Assembly (NCBI RefSeq): GCF_002165575.1
Contig: NZ_MXQF01000017.1
Span: 1-64,000 of the forward strand
Origin: Pseudoalteromonas sp. A601
Lineage (GTDB): Bacteria > Pseudomonadota > Gammaproteobacteria > Enterobacterales > Alteromonadaceae
Direction of reading: 5' to 3'
DNA length: 64,000 nt
Below, piece after piece: positions 36,895 through 45,926 of this stretch; position 1 is the first letter of the stretch, and each line of letters begins with the position of its first letter. Made by a program: the position numbers and the translations under genes. The notes under the pieces are model-generated. The model did not search any database and was not told the DNA's origin. It saw nothing but the letters and a program-made list of their open reading frames with translations.

Positions 36895-38112
36895 TCAAAA
36901 ATTAAACATGCTTTCGAGCGCATCTTCAATAGACATGGGCATATGGCGTTTATCTAAAATTCGATCATTTAGTTCTTCTTTGAGTAATTTTACTGAGGTG
37001 CAATAACCTAAACGCTCTGCAATTTCATCACATTCACCCTGTAATGCTGCGATATGATTAGTAAAGTTAAGTTTAATTTGCGCTTTACTGCGGCCATTAA
37101 ATTGACGCCACACGAGTGAATGCGGATCATTGCCTTCTTTTTGTTGGCGGTGCTGTTTGTTCAGCTCAGCTATCTTATTTTTCAGTAACGGCACTAAATT
37201 AGCTTTAGTTTCTTCGTCAAAGTCTACGTCGTCGTCAAAATGCGTTATATAAAGCTGCAATAAGGTAAAACCGTCTTTTGTTTTACGAGCCTGACCTAAT
37301 AGCTGCATTAGTTCGTGCTTTTCTTCTTTTTTGCTAGGATCAGGCTCTTTATCTGGGTGGAGCTTTGACGCTAAACGTTTATACATTTTGTTAAGCTGCG
37401 AGCCTTTAAATAGCTTTTCTAATTTTGCATCTGTCTTTTGTTGTTTAATTTCATCACGATCAAATCGTTCAAACTGGTCAAAAAAATCATCCCAATTTTC
37501 ATCATCATCACTGTGCGCATCGCCGGCATTAAACGGATCATCTGTGTACTCTGAGTCATGCTCTTGGTTATCACCAAAGCCTTGTTCATCTAGGTGTTGG
37601 TAGAGCAGTTGAGGATCAAGCGTAATTTCCTTTAATTGTTCATCCGTTAATTCTAAACCAGGAAAATCTTGCTGGAGCATACTCCTGAAAATATTCAACT
37701 CGGATGAGGGAATGTCGTTTACCGCTTCTTGATTATGCGTATCCAGGTGTGAACGAAATGTATTTGCTATTGCTTCCATATCTAAGTCACCTGTAAACGG
37801 GTGATTTGATAGATAATCTATATCTGCATTTATCCAATCTACAAGTTCATTACGCTGCTCTGCGGTCAAACTCTTACGTGGAATAAACTTGCTCAAGTGG
37901 ATGATTTGCTTTGCTATCATACTCGCTTGGTGGTGCTCGTGTGGTTCAACTTGTTCTTGAAACTGGTTGAATAAAGTCGCTTTTTTAATCTCAAAGTTTG
38001 CGTTACGTTTGGTATGTTTATCTATTCGTTGCCATAATAGCTCAAGCTCAGAAGTAGGCTTAACCGCAGTTGATTGTTTTATGTTTTGTAAAAAAGTGCT
38101 ATCTGGTTTCAT
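36895..38112 (-). CDS. J-domain protein with internal DnaJ motif
   Basis: A 405-residue cytoplasmic protein with a J domain, the module that stimulates ATP hydrolysis by DnaK-type chaperones. The J domain is not at the N-terminus but near residues 240-290: MYKRLASKLHPDKEPDPSKK contains the essential HPD. The preceding segment is strongly acidic (DDPFNAGDAHSDDDENWDDFFDQFERFD). The N-terminal 150 residues look helical and belong to no family I recognise. There are no zinc-finger or client-binding domains of classical DnaJ. It is a single gene divergent from the qmcA/nfeD pair. Client and function are unknown. Confidence 0.7.
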   Translation of the reverse strand: MKPDSTFLQNIKQSTAVKPTSELELLWQRIDKHTKRNANFEIKKATLFNQFQEQVEPHEHHQASMIAKQIIHLSKFIPRKSLTAEQRNELVDWINADIDYLSNHPFTGDLDMEAIANTFRSHLDTHNQEAVNDIPSSELNIFRSMLQQDFPGLELTDEQLKEITLDPQLLYQHLDEQGFGDNQEHDSEYTDDPFNAGDAHSDDDENWDDFFDQFERFDRDEIKQQKTDAKLEKLFKGSQLNKMYKRLASKLHPDKEPDPSKKEEKHELMQLLGQARKTKDGFTLLQLYITHFDDDVDFDEETKANLVPLLKNKIAELNKQHRQQKEGNDPHSLVWRQFNGRSKAQIKLNFTNHIAALQGECDEIAERLGYCTSVKLLKEELNDRILDKRHMPMSIEDALESMFNF

Positions 38113-38349
38113 GTCAGCCTAGTTCTAAAATTTTAGTTCGAAGCATATCATAACAACGGTTATAGATTAAAAGTAAAGATTTAGAGTTAATCTTGCATTT
38201 TATAGCCATATGACTTCTTTGACATACTTTGTCACGATTTTTCGCTTGGAGAGCGCTTCTCTCAATGGTAATCTAAAGTTAGTCACACTTATAAGTACAG
38301 ACATAACTATGTGACTCGCCAATTTGGCAATAATCTAAGGAGAGTTTAT

Positions 38350-39303
38350 ATGGACCCTATCGCGCAAATTCTCAACATGGTGTTTACTGTTGAAGCGTTT
38401 TTACTGATCTTTGTTTTAGTGCTGCTTAAAAGCAGTGTTAAATTTGTACCGCAAAACCGTGCTTGGTTGATTGAGCGTTTTGGTAAATATCAATCGACTA
38501 AAGAAGCCGGGTTAAACTTTATTGTGCCGTTTGTTGACCGGATTGCTGCCGATCGCAGTTTAAAAGAGCAAGCACAAGATGTCCCTTCACAATCGGCCAT
38601 CACCAAAGACAACATTTCACTGATTGTTGACGGCGTTTTATACTTCCGTGTACTTGACCCATATAAAGCAACTTACGGTGTTGATGATTATGTATTTGCC
38701 GTTACGCAACTTTCGCAAACAACCATGCGTTCTGAGCTGGGTAAAATGGAACTGGATAAAACCTTTGAAGAACGTGATTTGCTCAACACCAATATTGTCG
38801 CGGCAATTAACCAAGCGGCTGAGCCGTGGGGCATTCAAGTATTACGTTATGAAATTAAAGACATTGTGCCACCGCAATCGGTTATGGAAGCAATGGAAGC
38901 ACAAATGAAAGCTGAGCGTGTTAAACGTGCGCAAATACTGGAATCAGAAGGTGATCGCCAGGCTAACATCAATGTGGCTGAAGGTAAAAAACAAGCACAA
39001 GTATTAGCAGCTGAAGCCGATAAATCAGAGCAAATATTACGCGCTGAGGGTGAAGCTAAAGCGATTATTGCTGTCGCTGAAGCACAAGCGGATGCACTGC
39101 GTAAAGTCGGTGAAGCAGCTGATACCGAACAAGGTCAAAAGGCAATACAACTTGACTTAGCCACTAAAGCGATCGCAGCAAAAGAAGCCATTGCCCGTGA
39201 ATCATCGGTGGTATTACTCCCCGATAACGCCACTGACGCTAGCTCACTCGTAGCACAAGGTATGTCTATCATTAATACACTAAACCAAAAGCAAAAAAGT
39301 TAA
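38350..39303 (+). CDS. qmcA: SPFH/stomatin-family membrane protein QmcA
   Basis: A flotillin-like scaffold protein of the cytoplasmic membrane, linked in E. coli to membrane protein quality control. ATG 38350 has a strong ribosome site (AAGGAG) and gives 317 residues; the in-frame ATG at 38311 lacks one. A single N-terminal helix (VEAFLLIFVLVLL) precedes the SPFH/Band-7 domain (NRAWLIERFGKYQSTKEAGLNF to IVPPQSVMEAMEAQMKAER), then a long Ala/Glu-rich coiled coil (about residues 195-275). The next gene encodes its usual partner NfeD, 15 bases downstream; the pairing supports the assignment. Confidence 0.92.
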   Translation: MDPIAQILNMVFTVEAFLLIFVLVLLKSSVKFVPQNRAWLIERFGKYQSTKEAGLNFIVPFVDRIAADRSLKEQAQDVPSQSAITKDNISLIVDGVLYFRVLDPYKATYGVDDYVFAVTQLSQTTMRSELGKMELDKTFEERDLLNTNIVAAINQAAEPWGIQVLRYEIKDIVPPQSVMEAMEAQMKAERVKRAQILESEGDRQANINVAEGKKQAQVLAAEADKSEQILRAEGEAKAIIAVAEAQADALRKVGEAADTEQGQKAIQLDLATKAIAAKEAIARESSVVLLPDNATDASSLVAQGMSIINTLNQKQKS

Positions 39304-39318
39304 TCTGTGGAGTAACTG

Positions 39319-39771
39319 ATGGACTTTATAATTAATAATCTGCCCGAAGCATTAATGATTTTAGGTGTATTTGCACTGATCATTGAAGTGGCAGTGCTAG
39401 GTATGTCTACGTTCATATTATTGTTTTTAGGTATTTCGCTGTTTGCGACTGGCTTAATGATGAATGTTGGCTTATTGGATGATTCATTAGCAACTGCACT
39501 GTGGAGCAATACACTTATAACAGCTGCTTGTGCCCTACTATTATGGAAGCCACTTAAACGTATGCAAGAAAATGTAGATAGCAAAGAAGTCAAAAGCGAC
39601 TTTGCTGAACTTGATTTTGTGCTTGCAAATGATATTGATGAACAAGGTCTCACAACACACACCTACTCAGGTATTGCTTGGAAGCTGAAAAGCCAACAAC
39701 CGCTTAATGCTGGAACACATGTTAAAGTAGTAAAAAAAGAAGTCGGTGTGATGTGGGTTGAGGCTATTTAA
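39319..39771 (+). CDS. NfeD-family membrane protein (YbbK partner)
   Basis: A short NfeD protein that partners with stomatin-type SPFH proteins. The 150 residues contain two to three hydrophobic helices (ALMILGVFALIIEVAVLGM, FILLFLGISLFATGLMM, ALWSNTLITAACALLLW) and a C-terminal OB-fold domain (THTYSGIAWKLKSQQPLNAGTHVKVVKKE). There is no protease domain as in long NfeD proteins. It forms an operon with qmcA. An IS30-family element begins 43 bases after its stop codon, so whatever gene once followed has been separated. Confidence 0.88.
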   Translation: MDFIINNLPEALMILGVFALIIEVAVLGMSTFILLFLGISLFATGLMMNVGLLDDSLATALWSNTLITAACALLLWKPLKRMQENVDSKEVKSDFAELDFVLANDIDEQGLTTHTYSGIAWKLKSQQPLNAGTHVKVVKKEVGVMWVEAI

Positions 39772-39814
39772 TTACAATTATTAACTGCACTTTTATGTTG
39801 AATCGATGTTCGCG

Positions 39815-40902
39815 GATTCAAATCTGAAGTGCATAACGTTTAGGCGGCTTTAGCCGCCAAGTGATCCTGCATCAATTTTGCAGGCGTTTCAAATCCAAGT
39901 GTCTTCCTCGGACGATTATTAAGTTGCTCAAGTACTGGTATAACTTGCGCTGGTGTTACCGCCTTAAAATCTATGCTCTTCGGCCAATACTGGCGTAGTA
40001 ATCCATTCGTGTTTTCATTCAATCCGCGCTGCCATGCGTGATAAGGGTGAGCAAAATAAACAGGAACACTTAATGTCTCTGTGATTTGCTCGTGATAAGC
40101 GAACTCTTTTCCATTGTCAGCCGTGATGGTATGAAGCGCTGACCTATATATCCTTAATAGTTCTATAGTCGCCGCAGTGACGGCTTCTGCTGTTTTGCCT
40201 GCCACCTGAGTTGATACAGTGAATTGAGTGACCCGCTCCACAATGGTAACAAGGGCGCCGCGATGACCTTTACCTATGACGGTATCTATTTCCCAATCTC
40301 CGATACGGCCTTTCTCATCAACTATTTGTGGACGTTCTTCAATGCTAACACGATTCTTTATTTGCCCTCGGTTTGTTTTACCATGGCTGCGCTTGTGATA
40401 TTTCTTACCGTGTCGGCGCAAATGTAGATATAACTCACCACCTGCTTTTTTATCTTCCCAGATATATAGATAAATGCATCCATGACTGACAGATTGTTCA
40501 TTTTCCTTGCGCAACCATCCCGTTATTTGTTCAGGACTCCACTTCTCATTAAGCTTCTGGGTAATTAAAGCCATCATTTCAAGTGTCATCTTAAGCGGTT
40601 TTCTTGCACTTCTTCGGCGAGACAAAGCCCGCTCATGAGCTTGTTTGTATTTGTAACCTCGCTTGCCTGTATTTCTAGAAAGCTCTCTTGAAATCGTAGA
40701 TTGCGATAAATTAGTTAGCTCAGCAATACTTTGTTGCGTAAAACCGCTTTTTCTTTAGAACAGCGCTCTGGCATCTTTGCTCATAGGTCAGTTGTTTGTA
40801 ATGTCTCATTGTAAAATCTCTTGCCGGAGAAAAAGCAGTTAGCTTATGAGCAACTGACCACTTAATCTAGCCAAAACAAGTTATGCACTTACAATTTGAA
40901 TC
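39815..40902 (-). mobile_element. IS30-family insertion sequence
   Basis: A 1.09-kb element bounded by imperfect inverted repeats. The left end (from 39815) reads GATTCAAATCTGAAGTGCAT and the right end, reversed (from 40902), reads GATTCAAATTGTAAGTGCAT, with AAC continuing in both. A single IS30-type transposase gene fills the interior on the minus strand. Target duplications of IS30 elements are only 2-3 bases and cannot be defined here. A 19-base copy of its right end occurs alone at 5025-5043. Confidence 0.88.
39840..40809 (-). pseudogene. IS30-family transposase, frameshifted near its N-terminus
   Basis: A DDE transposase of the IS30 family. The catalytic blocks are intact: GDWEIDTVIGKGHRG (Asp), TITADNGKEFAYH (Asp) and NENTNGLLRQYWPK (Glu). 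The natural start is ATG 40809 (MRHYKQLTYEQRCQ), which begins the usual helix-turn-helix. In a run of five A on the coding strand (T-run 40748-40752) the frame shifts by one base. The second frame resumes as GFTQQSIAELTNLSQSTISREL and continues to the stop at 39840. The in-frame open part from ATG 40625 encodes 261 residues without the DNA-binding region. It is either a decayed gene, a sequencing slip, or, less likely, a +1 programmed frameshift. Confidence 0.8.
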
Positions 40903-40966
40903 TAGGTAGTAAATATCACCGTAATTTTGTTATAGTCGAATTAAATTAAAAACTAAATTACTAGTT

Positions 40967-41773
40967 ATGATTAATAAACTAATAACAAGCCTAATACTTA
41001 CGATTTCTTTTTTGTGGTGCTGTCAATCTAGTGCAACACAAAATGTTATTAATCTGCATTTAGCTCGACCTAGCATCATTGACTCTCCCAAGAATCAATA
41101 CCTTCATAATTTATTAGAACAAAGCTTTGCTAAAGTGGGCAAAACAGTCAATTTTATTTATTCGGTAAAACCAATGAATAAAATGCGGATTGTTGAAGAG
41201 CTTGAACGTCCTAATAGTATTGATTTGGCTTGGCTCTCTATTCCCTCTGAATCTAATCCTTCCTTGATACACACAAGTACGCCAATTTATAAAGGGCTGC
41301 ATGGTAAGCGCTTGTTGATGATCAATAAAAATCAACAACACCTTTTCTCTCAAATAAACCAGCTTGATGAGTTAAAGCCATTGATTGCATTGCAAAAGAA
41401 AAGTTGGTCAGACTTTGCAGTGTTAAAAAGAAATGGCTTAACTGTTAATGGTGAACTAGATTATAAAGGTATGATTAAAGCGTTAGATTCTGGTTTAGCT
41501 GACTACTTTCCTCGTTCAGTAACAGCGATTGAAGCAGAAACAGCTAAGCAAAAGCATCTTAATTTGATGATTGAACCTGCGATTATGTTGCAGTACCCAA
41601 GTAATTACTTTTTCTACTCAAATAGTAGAAATCAAGAACTCATTGACTTACTTGAGTTGGGTTTATCAAAATTGCAAAAAAGTGGAGAATTTGACGCTTT
41701 ATATTTAACCTTTTTTGGTGACATTGAGCAACGTTTACAGCTTTCATCAAAAAAAGTATTTAAATTACGTTAA
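40967..41773 (+). CDS. periplasmic solute-binding protein (SBP_bac_3-like)
   Basis: A 268-residue secreted protein with the fold of amino-acid-type ABC binding proteins. The signal peptide is clear (LITSLILTISFLWCCQSSA/TQN). The mature part has two lobes with IDLAWLSIPSESNPSLIHTSTPIYKGLHGKRLLMIN and the return strand ADYFPRSVTAIEAE typical of the superfamily, then a C-terminal helix (LELGLSKLQKSGEFDALY). Many such orphan proteins in marine gammaproteobacteria lack transporter genes nearby, as here, and may serve as sensors. The IS30 element ends 64 bases upstream and could have displaced or supplied the promoter. Ligand unknown. Confidence 0.72.
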   Translation: MINKLITSLILTISFLWCCQSSATQNVINLHLARPSIIDSPKNQYLHNLLEQSFAKVGKTVNFIYSVKPMNKMRIVEELERPNSIDLAWLSIPSESNPSLIHTSTPIYKGLHGKRLLMINKNQQHLFSQINQLDELKPLIALQKKSWSDFAVLKRNGLTVNGELDYKGMIKALDSGLADYFPRSVTAIEAETAKQKHLNLMIEPAIMLQYPSNYFFYSNSRNQELIDLLELGLSKLQKSGEFDALYLTFFGDIEQRLQLSSKKVFKLR

Positions 41774-41780
41774 GGTCGAA

Positions 41781-41978
41781 ATGATGATAAATGGCTTAAT
41801 ACGTTTACTGTCGTATGTGGTTGTGTTTATTATTGGTTTTGCTGGTGGTATGTATATGTTGCCTATATTGACTGCTCCCGCCTCACCAAGCCAGTTAGAG
41901 CTTGCTACTCACGCCCAACGAGCACTATTCAGTGGGGAATTCAAGCGGGATTTAGCAGGTGCTGCTAAGTATCAGTAA
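41781..41978 (+). CDS. small membrane protein, possibly a truncated DM13-type protein
   Basis: A 65-residue protein with one N-terminal membrane helix (LLSYVVVFIIGFAGGMYML) and a short outer tail (LATHAQRALFSGEFKRDLAGA). It starts 8 bases after the binding-protein gene, with AAGG upstream of ATG 41781. The tail resembles the start of DM13-domain proteins, where the domain would continue for about 90 more residues, but here a stop follows at once. It may therefore be a remnant, or a genuine small protein. The longer frame from 41715 overlaps the upstream gene and is not supported. Confidence 0.45.
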   Translation: MMINGLIRLLSYVVVFIIGFAGGMYMLPILTAPASPSQLELATHAQRALFSGEFKRDLAGAAKYQ

Positions 41979-41985
41979 GCGATTA

Positions 41986-42390
41986 TTACCTACTCGGCTC
42001 AAAGCCATTATAATGCGGTAACTTTACATCAAAGTCTTCCCAGTTTGCTTTAGAGCTGCAAAAGTTGTGACTGAGTGGGCGCTCATTAATATCACTGTCT
42101 AAAATACCTAAACGTAACCTCAAGCGAGCTCGGTCATCAAGATTCTCACTGTAAACTGGACTGCCGCAAGCTGTACAAAAATGACGAATACGCCCCGGTT
42201 TAAATTCAAACGCCGTTAAACTATCCAGACCCTTAATGACTTTAAAATCAACGCGGTTAACAAACCCATTGGTGGCAAATGCTGTACCACTGGACTTACG
42301 GCATAGCGAACAATGACAATGGATAATACTGTCGATTAGACCATCAATTTGAATCGCGACTTTTTTACATAAACAACTTCCTTGGTACAT
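41986..42390 (-). CDS. GFA-family zinc-binding protein
   Basis: A 134-residue protein of the GFA/CENP-V fold, named for glutathione-dependent formaldehyde-activating enzyme, though most members have no proven reaction. The zinc ligands are present: SCLCKKV, HCHCSLCRKSSGTAF and FCTACGSPVYSE. ATG 42390 has GGAGAT upstream; a TTG at 42402 is possible but poorer. It converges with the small membrane protein gene and has no operon partners. Confidence 0.87.
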   Translation of the reverse strand: MYQGSCLCKKVAIQIDGLIDSIIHCHCSLCRKSSGTAFATNGFVNRVDFKVIKGLDSLTAFEFKPGRIRHFCTACGSPVYSENLDDRARLRLRLGILDSDINERPLSHNFCSSKANWEDFDVKLPHYNGFEPSR

Positions 42391-42443
42391 ACATATCTCC
42401 AATTATTTTTATAAAATATACCACAGATATGTATTTCAAAAAC

Positions 42444-42474
42444 TAAAAAAAGCCGCCTTTGGAGAGGGCGACTT
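42444..42474 (-). terminator. terminator downstream of ahpF
   Basis: On the minus strand AAGTCGCC pairs with GGCGGCTT (one G-U pair) around a 9-base loop, followed by seven T. It lies about 60 bases beyond the ahpF stop. Confidence 0.75.
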
Positions 42475-42535
42475 TGGAGAATAACAGTCATGGGTGTATG
42501 GCTGTTAAATCAAGAGGTTTTTAACTAAACCATAG

Positions 42536-44110
42536 TTAAGCAGCGTCGGTAGTTTGTTCACTGTGGCGTATTAAGTAATCAAATGCACCTAGACTTGCGG
42601 TGGCACCGCTGCCCATTGCTATAATGATTTGCTTAAATGGTGTATTTGTCGCATCACCTGCACCATATACACCAGGTAACGATGTTGCACCTTTAGCGTC
42701 CACTAAAATCTCACCAAATTGACTAAGTTCTAGCTCTGAATCTTTCAACCATTCAGTATTTGGAATTAAGCCAATTTGGACAAAAATACCGGCTAGGCTC
42801 AGGTTTTTACTTTCACCTGATAGTCGGTCGGTATAGCTTAAACCGGTGACTTTTTTACCATCACCTAACACTTCTGTGGTTTGTGCGTTTTTAATAATCG
42901 TGATATTGCTCAAGCTATTTGCTTTACGGATCAAGACTTCATCGGCGCGTAATGTATCTGCAAATTCAAGTACCGTTACATGTTCAACAATGTTTGCTAA
43001 ATCAATTGCAGCTTCTATTCCGGAGTTACCACCACCAATAACCGCCACAGGTTTACCCTTAAATAATGGACCATCACAGTGTGGGCAATACGCAACACCA
43101 TGGCCACGGTATTCTTGCTCCCCAGGCACATTCATTTCACGCCAGCGAGCACCTGTTGCAAGTACTAATGATTTAGCTTTTAAAATAGCACCGTTTTCTA
43201 GGCTGATTTCGTACTGATTATTGATGCGTTCAAGCCCTGCGGCACGTTGGTTATGCATAACATCAACATCGTATTCTTTAACATGCTCTTCAAGCTGTGC
43301 AACAAGCTTTGGCCCTTGCGTGGCTTTTATTGAGATAAAGTTTTCAATAGCTAACGTATCAGCCACTTGCCCACCAAATCTATCCGCAACAATACCGGTA
43401 TTTAAACCTTTACGTGCTGAGTAAATAGCGGCGGATGCCCCTGCTGGGCCACCCCCTATAACCAATACATCAAACTCATCTTTTTCGCTAAGTGCCGCGG
43501 CTTGTCGTGCAGCACCTTTACTATCTACTTTGTTTAATATATCAGTTAGGCTTAATGCACCTTGGCTAAATGGTTCGCCATTTAAATAGACAGCCGGTAC
43601 TGCTAAAATATTGCGCTCTTCTACTTCCTCTTGAAATAGTGCGCCGTCAATCATTGTTGCTTTAATTTTGCTATTAGTCGCGGCCATTGTATTTAGCGCC
43701 TGCACTACTTGCGGGCACGTTTGGCAGCTCAAGCTAATGTATACTTCAAAGTTTAGTTCTTGATCTAAAGATTGAATCTGTTCAATATCTTCGCTTTTCG
43801 CTTTACTTGCATGTCCGCCAGTATGTAAAAGCGCTAACACTAAACTTGTAAATTCGTGTCCCATCGGTACGCCAGCAAACGTAATGTGGGTATTTTTAAT
43901 CGCTGAATGAACAACCATAGATGGGCGACGTGCATTAGCATCTGGGTTGTTTGATACAGTAAATTTATCGCTTAATGATGCTAAATCATTTGCTAAGCTT
44001 TCGACTTCTGCTGATTTTTTGCTGTCATCCAAGGCGATAAGCAGCTCAACAGGTTGAGTAAGCGATTCAAAATGGCTTTTTAATTGGTTTTTAATGTTGT
44101 TGTCTAACAT
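42536..44110 (-). CDS. ahpF: alkyl hydroperoxide reductase subunit F (flavoprotein disulfide reductase)
   Basis: The FAD- and NADH-dependent reductase that recharges AhpC. The 524-residue protein (about 521 in E. coli) has the N-terminal double thioredoxin-like domain with its CxxC ([14 protein letters not shown]), the FAD motif [21 protein letters not shown], the redox-active YCPHCDGP and the NADH motif [14 protein letters not shown]. The C-terminus has the FAD-binding GVYGAGDAT. All catalytic cysteines are present, so it should be active. It lies 130 bases downstream of ahpC on the same strand with stem-loops between them, and a terminator follows. Confidence 0.96.
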   Translation of the reverse strand: MLDNNIKNQLKSHFESLTQPVELLIALDDSKKSAEVESLANDLASLSDKFTVSNNPDANARRPSMVVHSAIKNTHITFAGVPMGHEFTSLVLALLHTGGHASKAKSEDIEQIQSLDQELNFEVYISLSCQTCPQVVQALNTMAATNSKIKATMIDGALFQEEVEERNILAVPAVYLNGEPFSQGALSLTDILNKVDSKGAARQAAALSEKDEFDVLVIGGGPAGASAAIYSARKGLNTGIVADRFGGQVADTLAIENFISIKATQGPKLVAQLEEHVKEYDVDVMHNQRAAGLERINNQYEISLENGAILKAKSLVLATGARWREMNVPGEQEYRGHGVAYCPHCDGPLFKGKPVAVIGGGNSGIEAAIDLANIVEHVTVLEFADTLRADEVLIRKANSLSNITIIKNAQTTEVLGDGKKVTGLSYTDRLSGESKNLSLAGIFVQIGLIPNTEWLKDSELELSQFGEILVDAKGATSLPGVYGAGDATNTPFKQIIIAMGSGATASLGAFDYLIRHSEQTTDAA

Positions 44111-44139
44111 GGCTCTGCCCTTGTTTTCAGCAAAAGGAA

Positions 44140-44186
44140 CCCACTACACATTACATGCTAATGTGCTTAAAACGTTGTGTAGTGGG
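44140..44186 (-). other. stem-loop in the ahpC-ahpF intergenic region
   Basis: CCCACTACACA (44140-44150) is perfectly inverted as TGTGTAGTGGG (44176-44186). An alternative inner hairpin, CACATTA with TAATGTG, uses part of the same sequence (44147-44165). Nearer ahpC lies a further small hairpin (GTAGC-TAA-GCTAC, 44217-44229). They probably protect the ahpC message or attenuate transcription into ahpF. Confidence 0.6.
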
Positions 44187-44240
44187 AATTTTAGCGCCAC
44201 TGAAAGTAGCGCTTAATGTAGCTAAGCTACGCTTGGCAAA

Positions 44241-44810
44241 TTAGATTTTACCAACTAGGTCTAGTGAAGGAGCTAGTGTATCTTCACCTGGCTGCCAAGA
44301 TGCTGGACAAACTTCACCGTCGTGAGTGGCAATGTATTGTGCAGCTTGTACTTTACGTACTAACTCTTTAGCGCTACGACCAATACCTAAATCATGAGTT
44401 TCGATTACTTTAATTTCGCCTTCTGGGTTCATTACAAAAGTACCACGAAGTGCAAGGCCTTCTTCTTCAATCATTACACCAAAGCTGCGAGTAATACGGC
44501 CAGTAGGATCTCCAATCATAGGGTAAGTAATTTTACCAATTGTGTCTGAGGTATCGTGCCATGCTTTATGAGTGAAGTGTGTATCTGTTGATACTGAGTA
44601 AACTTCTACGCCCATTTCTTGAAGCTGTGCGTAGTGATCTGCAAGGTCGCCTAACTCTGTAGGACATACAAATGTGAAATCTGCTGGGTAAAAGAAGAAG
44701 ATTGACCACTTACCAAGTACATCTTTTTCAGATACTTCTACAAAGTCACCGTTGTGGTATGCAGTTGCGTTGAAAGGTTGAATTTTTGTGTTAATTAATG
44801 AAGTGCTCAT
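44241..44810 (-). CDS. ahpC: peroxiredoxin AhpC (alkyl hydroperoxide reductase subunit C)
   Basis: A typical 2-Cys peroxiredoxin that reduces hydrogen peroxide and organic hydroperoxides. ATG 44810 has GAGGA just upstream and gives 189 residues; the earlier in-frame ATG at 44822 overlaps that ribosome site. The peroxidatic Cys is in DFTFVCPTELGDLADHY and the resolving Cys in GEVCPASWQPG, with the GGLG-like and YF-type elements of robust (sensitive) forms less clear. It is the first gene of ahpCF. A perfect palindrome lies 112-133 bases upstream, a plausible OxyR site. Confidence 0.96.
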   Translation of the reverse strand: MSTSLINTKIQPFNATAYHNGDFVEVSEKDVLGKWSIFFFYPADFTFVCPTELGDLADHYAQLQEMGVEVYSVSTDTHFTHKAWHDTSDTIGKITYPMIGDPTGRITRSFGVMIEEEGLALRGTFVMNPEGEIKVIETHDLGIGRSAKELVRKVQAAQYIATHDGEVCPASWQPGEDTLAPSLDLVGKI

Positions 44811-44921
44811 AGTATTCCTCATTTGTTTTAAGATTAAAGTTACTCAACGCAACCTAATGATATAGGCATTCTGCGTTGGCTTGATTAATACAATAAGGCC
44901 TTCGACAAAATAAATAAAATT

Positions 44922-44943
44922 GATTGTTTAGATTAAAACAATC
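44922..44943. promoter_or_regulatory. palindrome upstream of ahpC, candidate OxyR-type operator
   Basis: GATTGTTT-AGATTA-AAACAATC is a perfect 8-base inverted repeat with a 6-base spacer. Its size and T-N-A layout resemble LysR-type sites. Because OxyR usually controls ahpC, that regulator is the natural suspect, but the motif was not matched to a known consensus. Confidence 0.45.
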
Positions 44944-45070
44944 GATTTTTAAGATGAAACTATTATAACGTTCAATTCGTTATTAACTTAGGCTAGGTTA
45001 CTTACCTCACTGTAAAGAAAACTGTTACAATACTCATGCTTAATACACATACAAACAAGGCATAACTGTT

Positions 45071-45490
45071 ATGGAAAAGTTTATCAACCACATCCAATTG
45101 GGCTATTTGGGATTACTCCCATTTTTAGGCTGTGTGGCTTGGCCGCTTATGTTTGGCAGTAATAGTGTAAATTTAGAATTTTTTACTTTTTATAGCATTG
45201 GCATACTTGCTTTTATGGCAGGTAACTTATGGCATGCTGGAGAGCAAAGCTATGGCAATGCAGTTAAAGCCGTTGCACCAGTAATACCGATTCCTTTTTT
45301 ATCGTTTTTACCCACTGAATGGATGTTAGCTTGGTTAGCGACAAGCTTTTGGCTCGTGCTGTTATTTGAAAAAGCCTCACCACAATGGCAAAGCTATCAT
45401 GTTGATTACCAAAAAATGCGCTTTGTTTTAAGCTCTGTGGTTTTTGTTTGCCATATATTGGTGATCGGTATTAGTTTATACCCTAAGTAA
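45071..45490 (+). CDS. DUF3429-family membrane protein
   Basis: A 139-residue inner-membrane protein with four hydrophobic helices. The start LGYLGLLPFLGCVAWPLMF and the middle YSIGILAFMAGNLWHAGEQ fit, from memory, the DUF3429 family, which has no known function. It is a single gene, divergent from ahpC and followed after 64 bases by another small membrane protein gene that may be co-transcribed. Nothing in the sequence hints at a substrate or activity. Confidence 0.65.
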   Translation: MEKFINHIQLGYLGLLPFLGCVAWPLMFGSNSVNLEFFTFYSIGILAFMAGNLWHAGEQSYGNAVKAVAPVIPIPFLSFLPTEWMLAWLATSFWLVLLFEKASPQWQSYHVDYQKMRFVLSSVVFVCHILVIGISLYPK

Positions 45491-45554
45491 ATGACTAGGT
45501 GGTGCAAACCCCACGGATCCTGTACTATTGCGCCTCCCAATTCAAGGAGCCAGC

Positions 45555-45926
45555 ATGATAGATCAACTACGCCTAAAACTAGAGCAACTTGGTGAAAACT
45601 ATGTTGAAAAAAATGGTTTATTTAAAATAAAAGTTCTGCCTTTTTTCTGTGCTATTCACATAAAAAAAGACCGTAAAGGCGAAGGCCGTTTGTCATTTTA
45701 TTCAAACCAACTCATTGAAATCTTTTTAGTGGTCCTGTTTTTATTGTTTGGATTAATGATCTTTGATCCAAGCGAAGGTTTTACCCATGGCCCTATACAT
45801 CTTGTTTTTGCTGTGCTGTTAACCTTTAATTTGCTCCTAAAACAAATCGCAATTGAGGGGCTCAAAACACGACTTGCGCTCTGTACTGTGGCAGCCTCAG
45901 AAACTGAAAAGCAGGTAAAAAGTTAA
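45555..45926 (+). CDS. small membrane protein of unknown function
   Basis: A 123-residue protein with two hydrophobic helices (LIEIFLVVLFLLFGLMIF and GPIHLVFAVLLTFNLLL) after a basic N-terminal segment. ATG 45555 is preceded by AAGGAG; the in-frame start at 45528 lies upstream of that ribosome site and is rejected. I do not recognise a family. It follows the DUF3429 gene on the same strand. The region after it up to 46163 (237 bases) shows no gene. Confidence 0.6.
   Translation: MIDQLRLKLEQLGENYVEKNGLFKIKVLPFFCAIHIKKDRKGEGRLSFYSNQLIEIFLVVLFLLFGLMIFDPSEGFTHGPIHLVFAVLLTFNLLLKQIAIEGLKTRLALCTVAASETEKQVKS

Noticed and set aside
38219..38224. TTGACA upstream of qmcA as a sigma-70 -35 box
   Set aside because: No acceptable -10 hexamer lies 16-18 bases downstream, so no promoter is claimed.
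40223..40427. Plus-strand ORF inside the IS30 transposase
   Set aside because: Antisense to the catalytic domain, with no independent signal.
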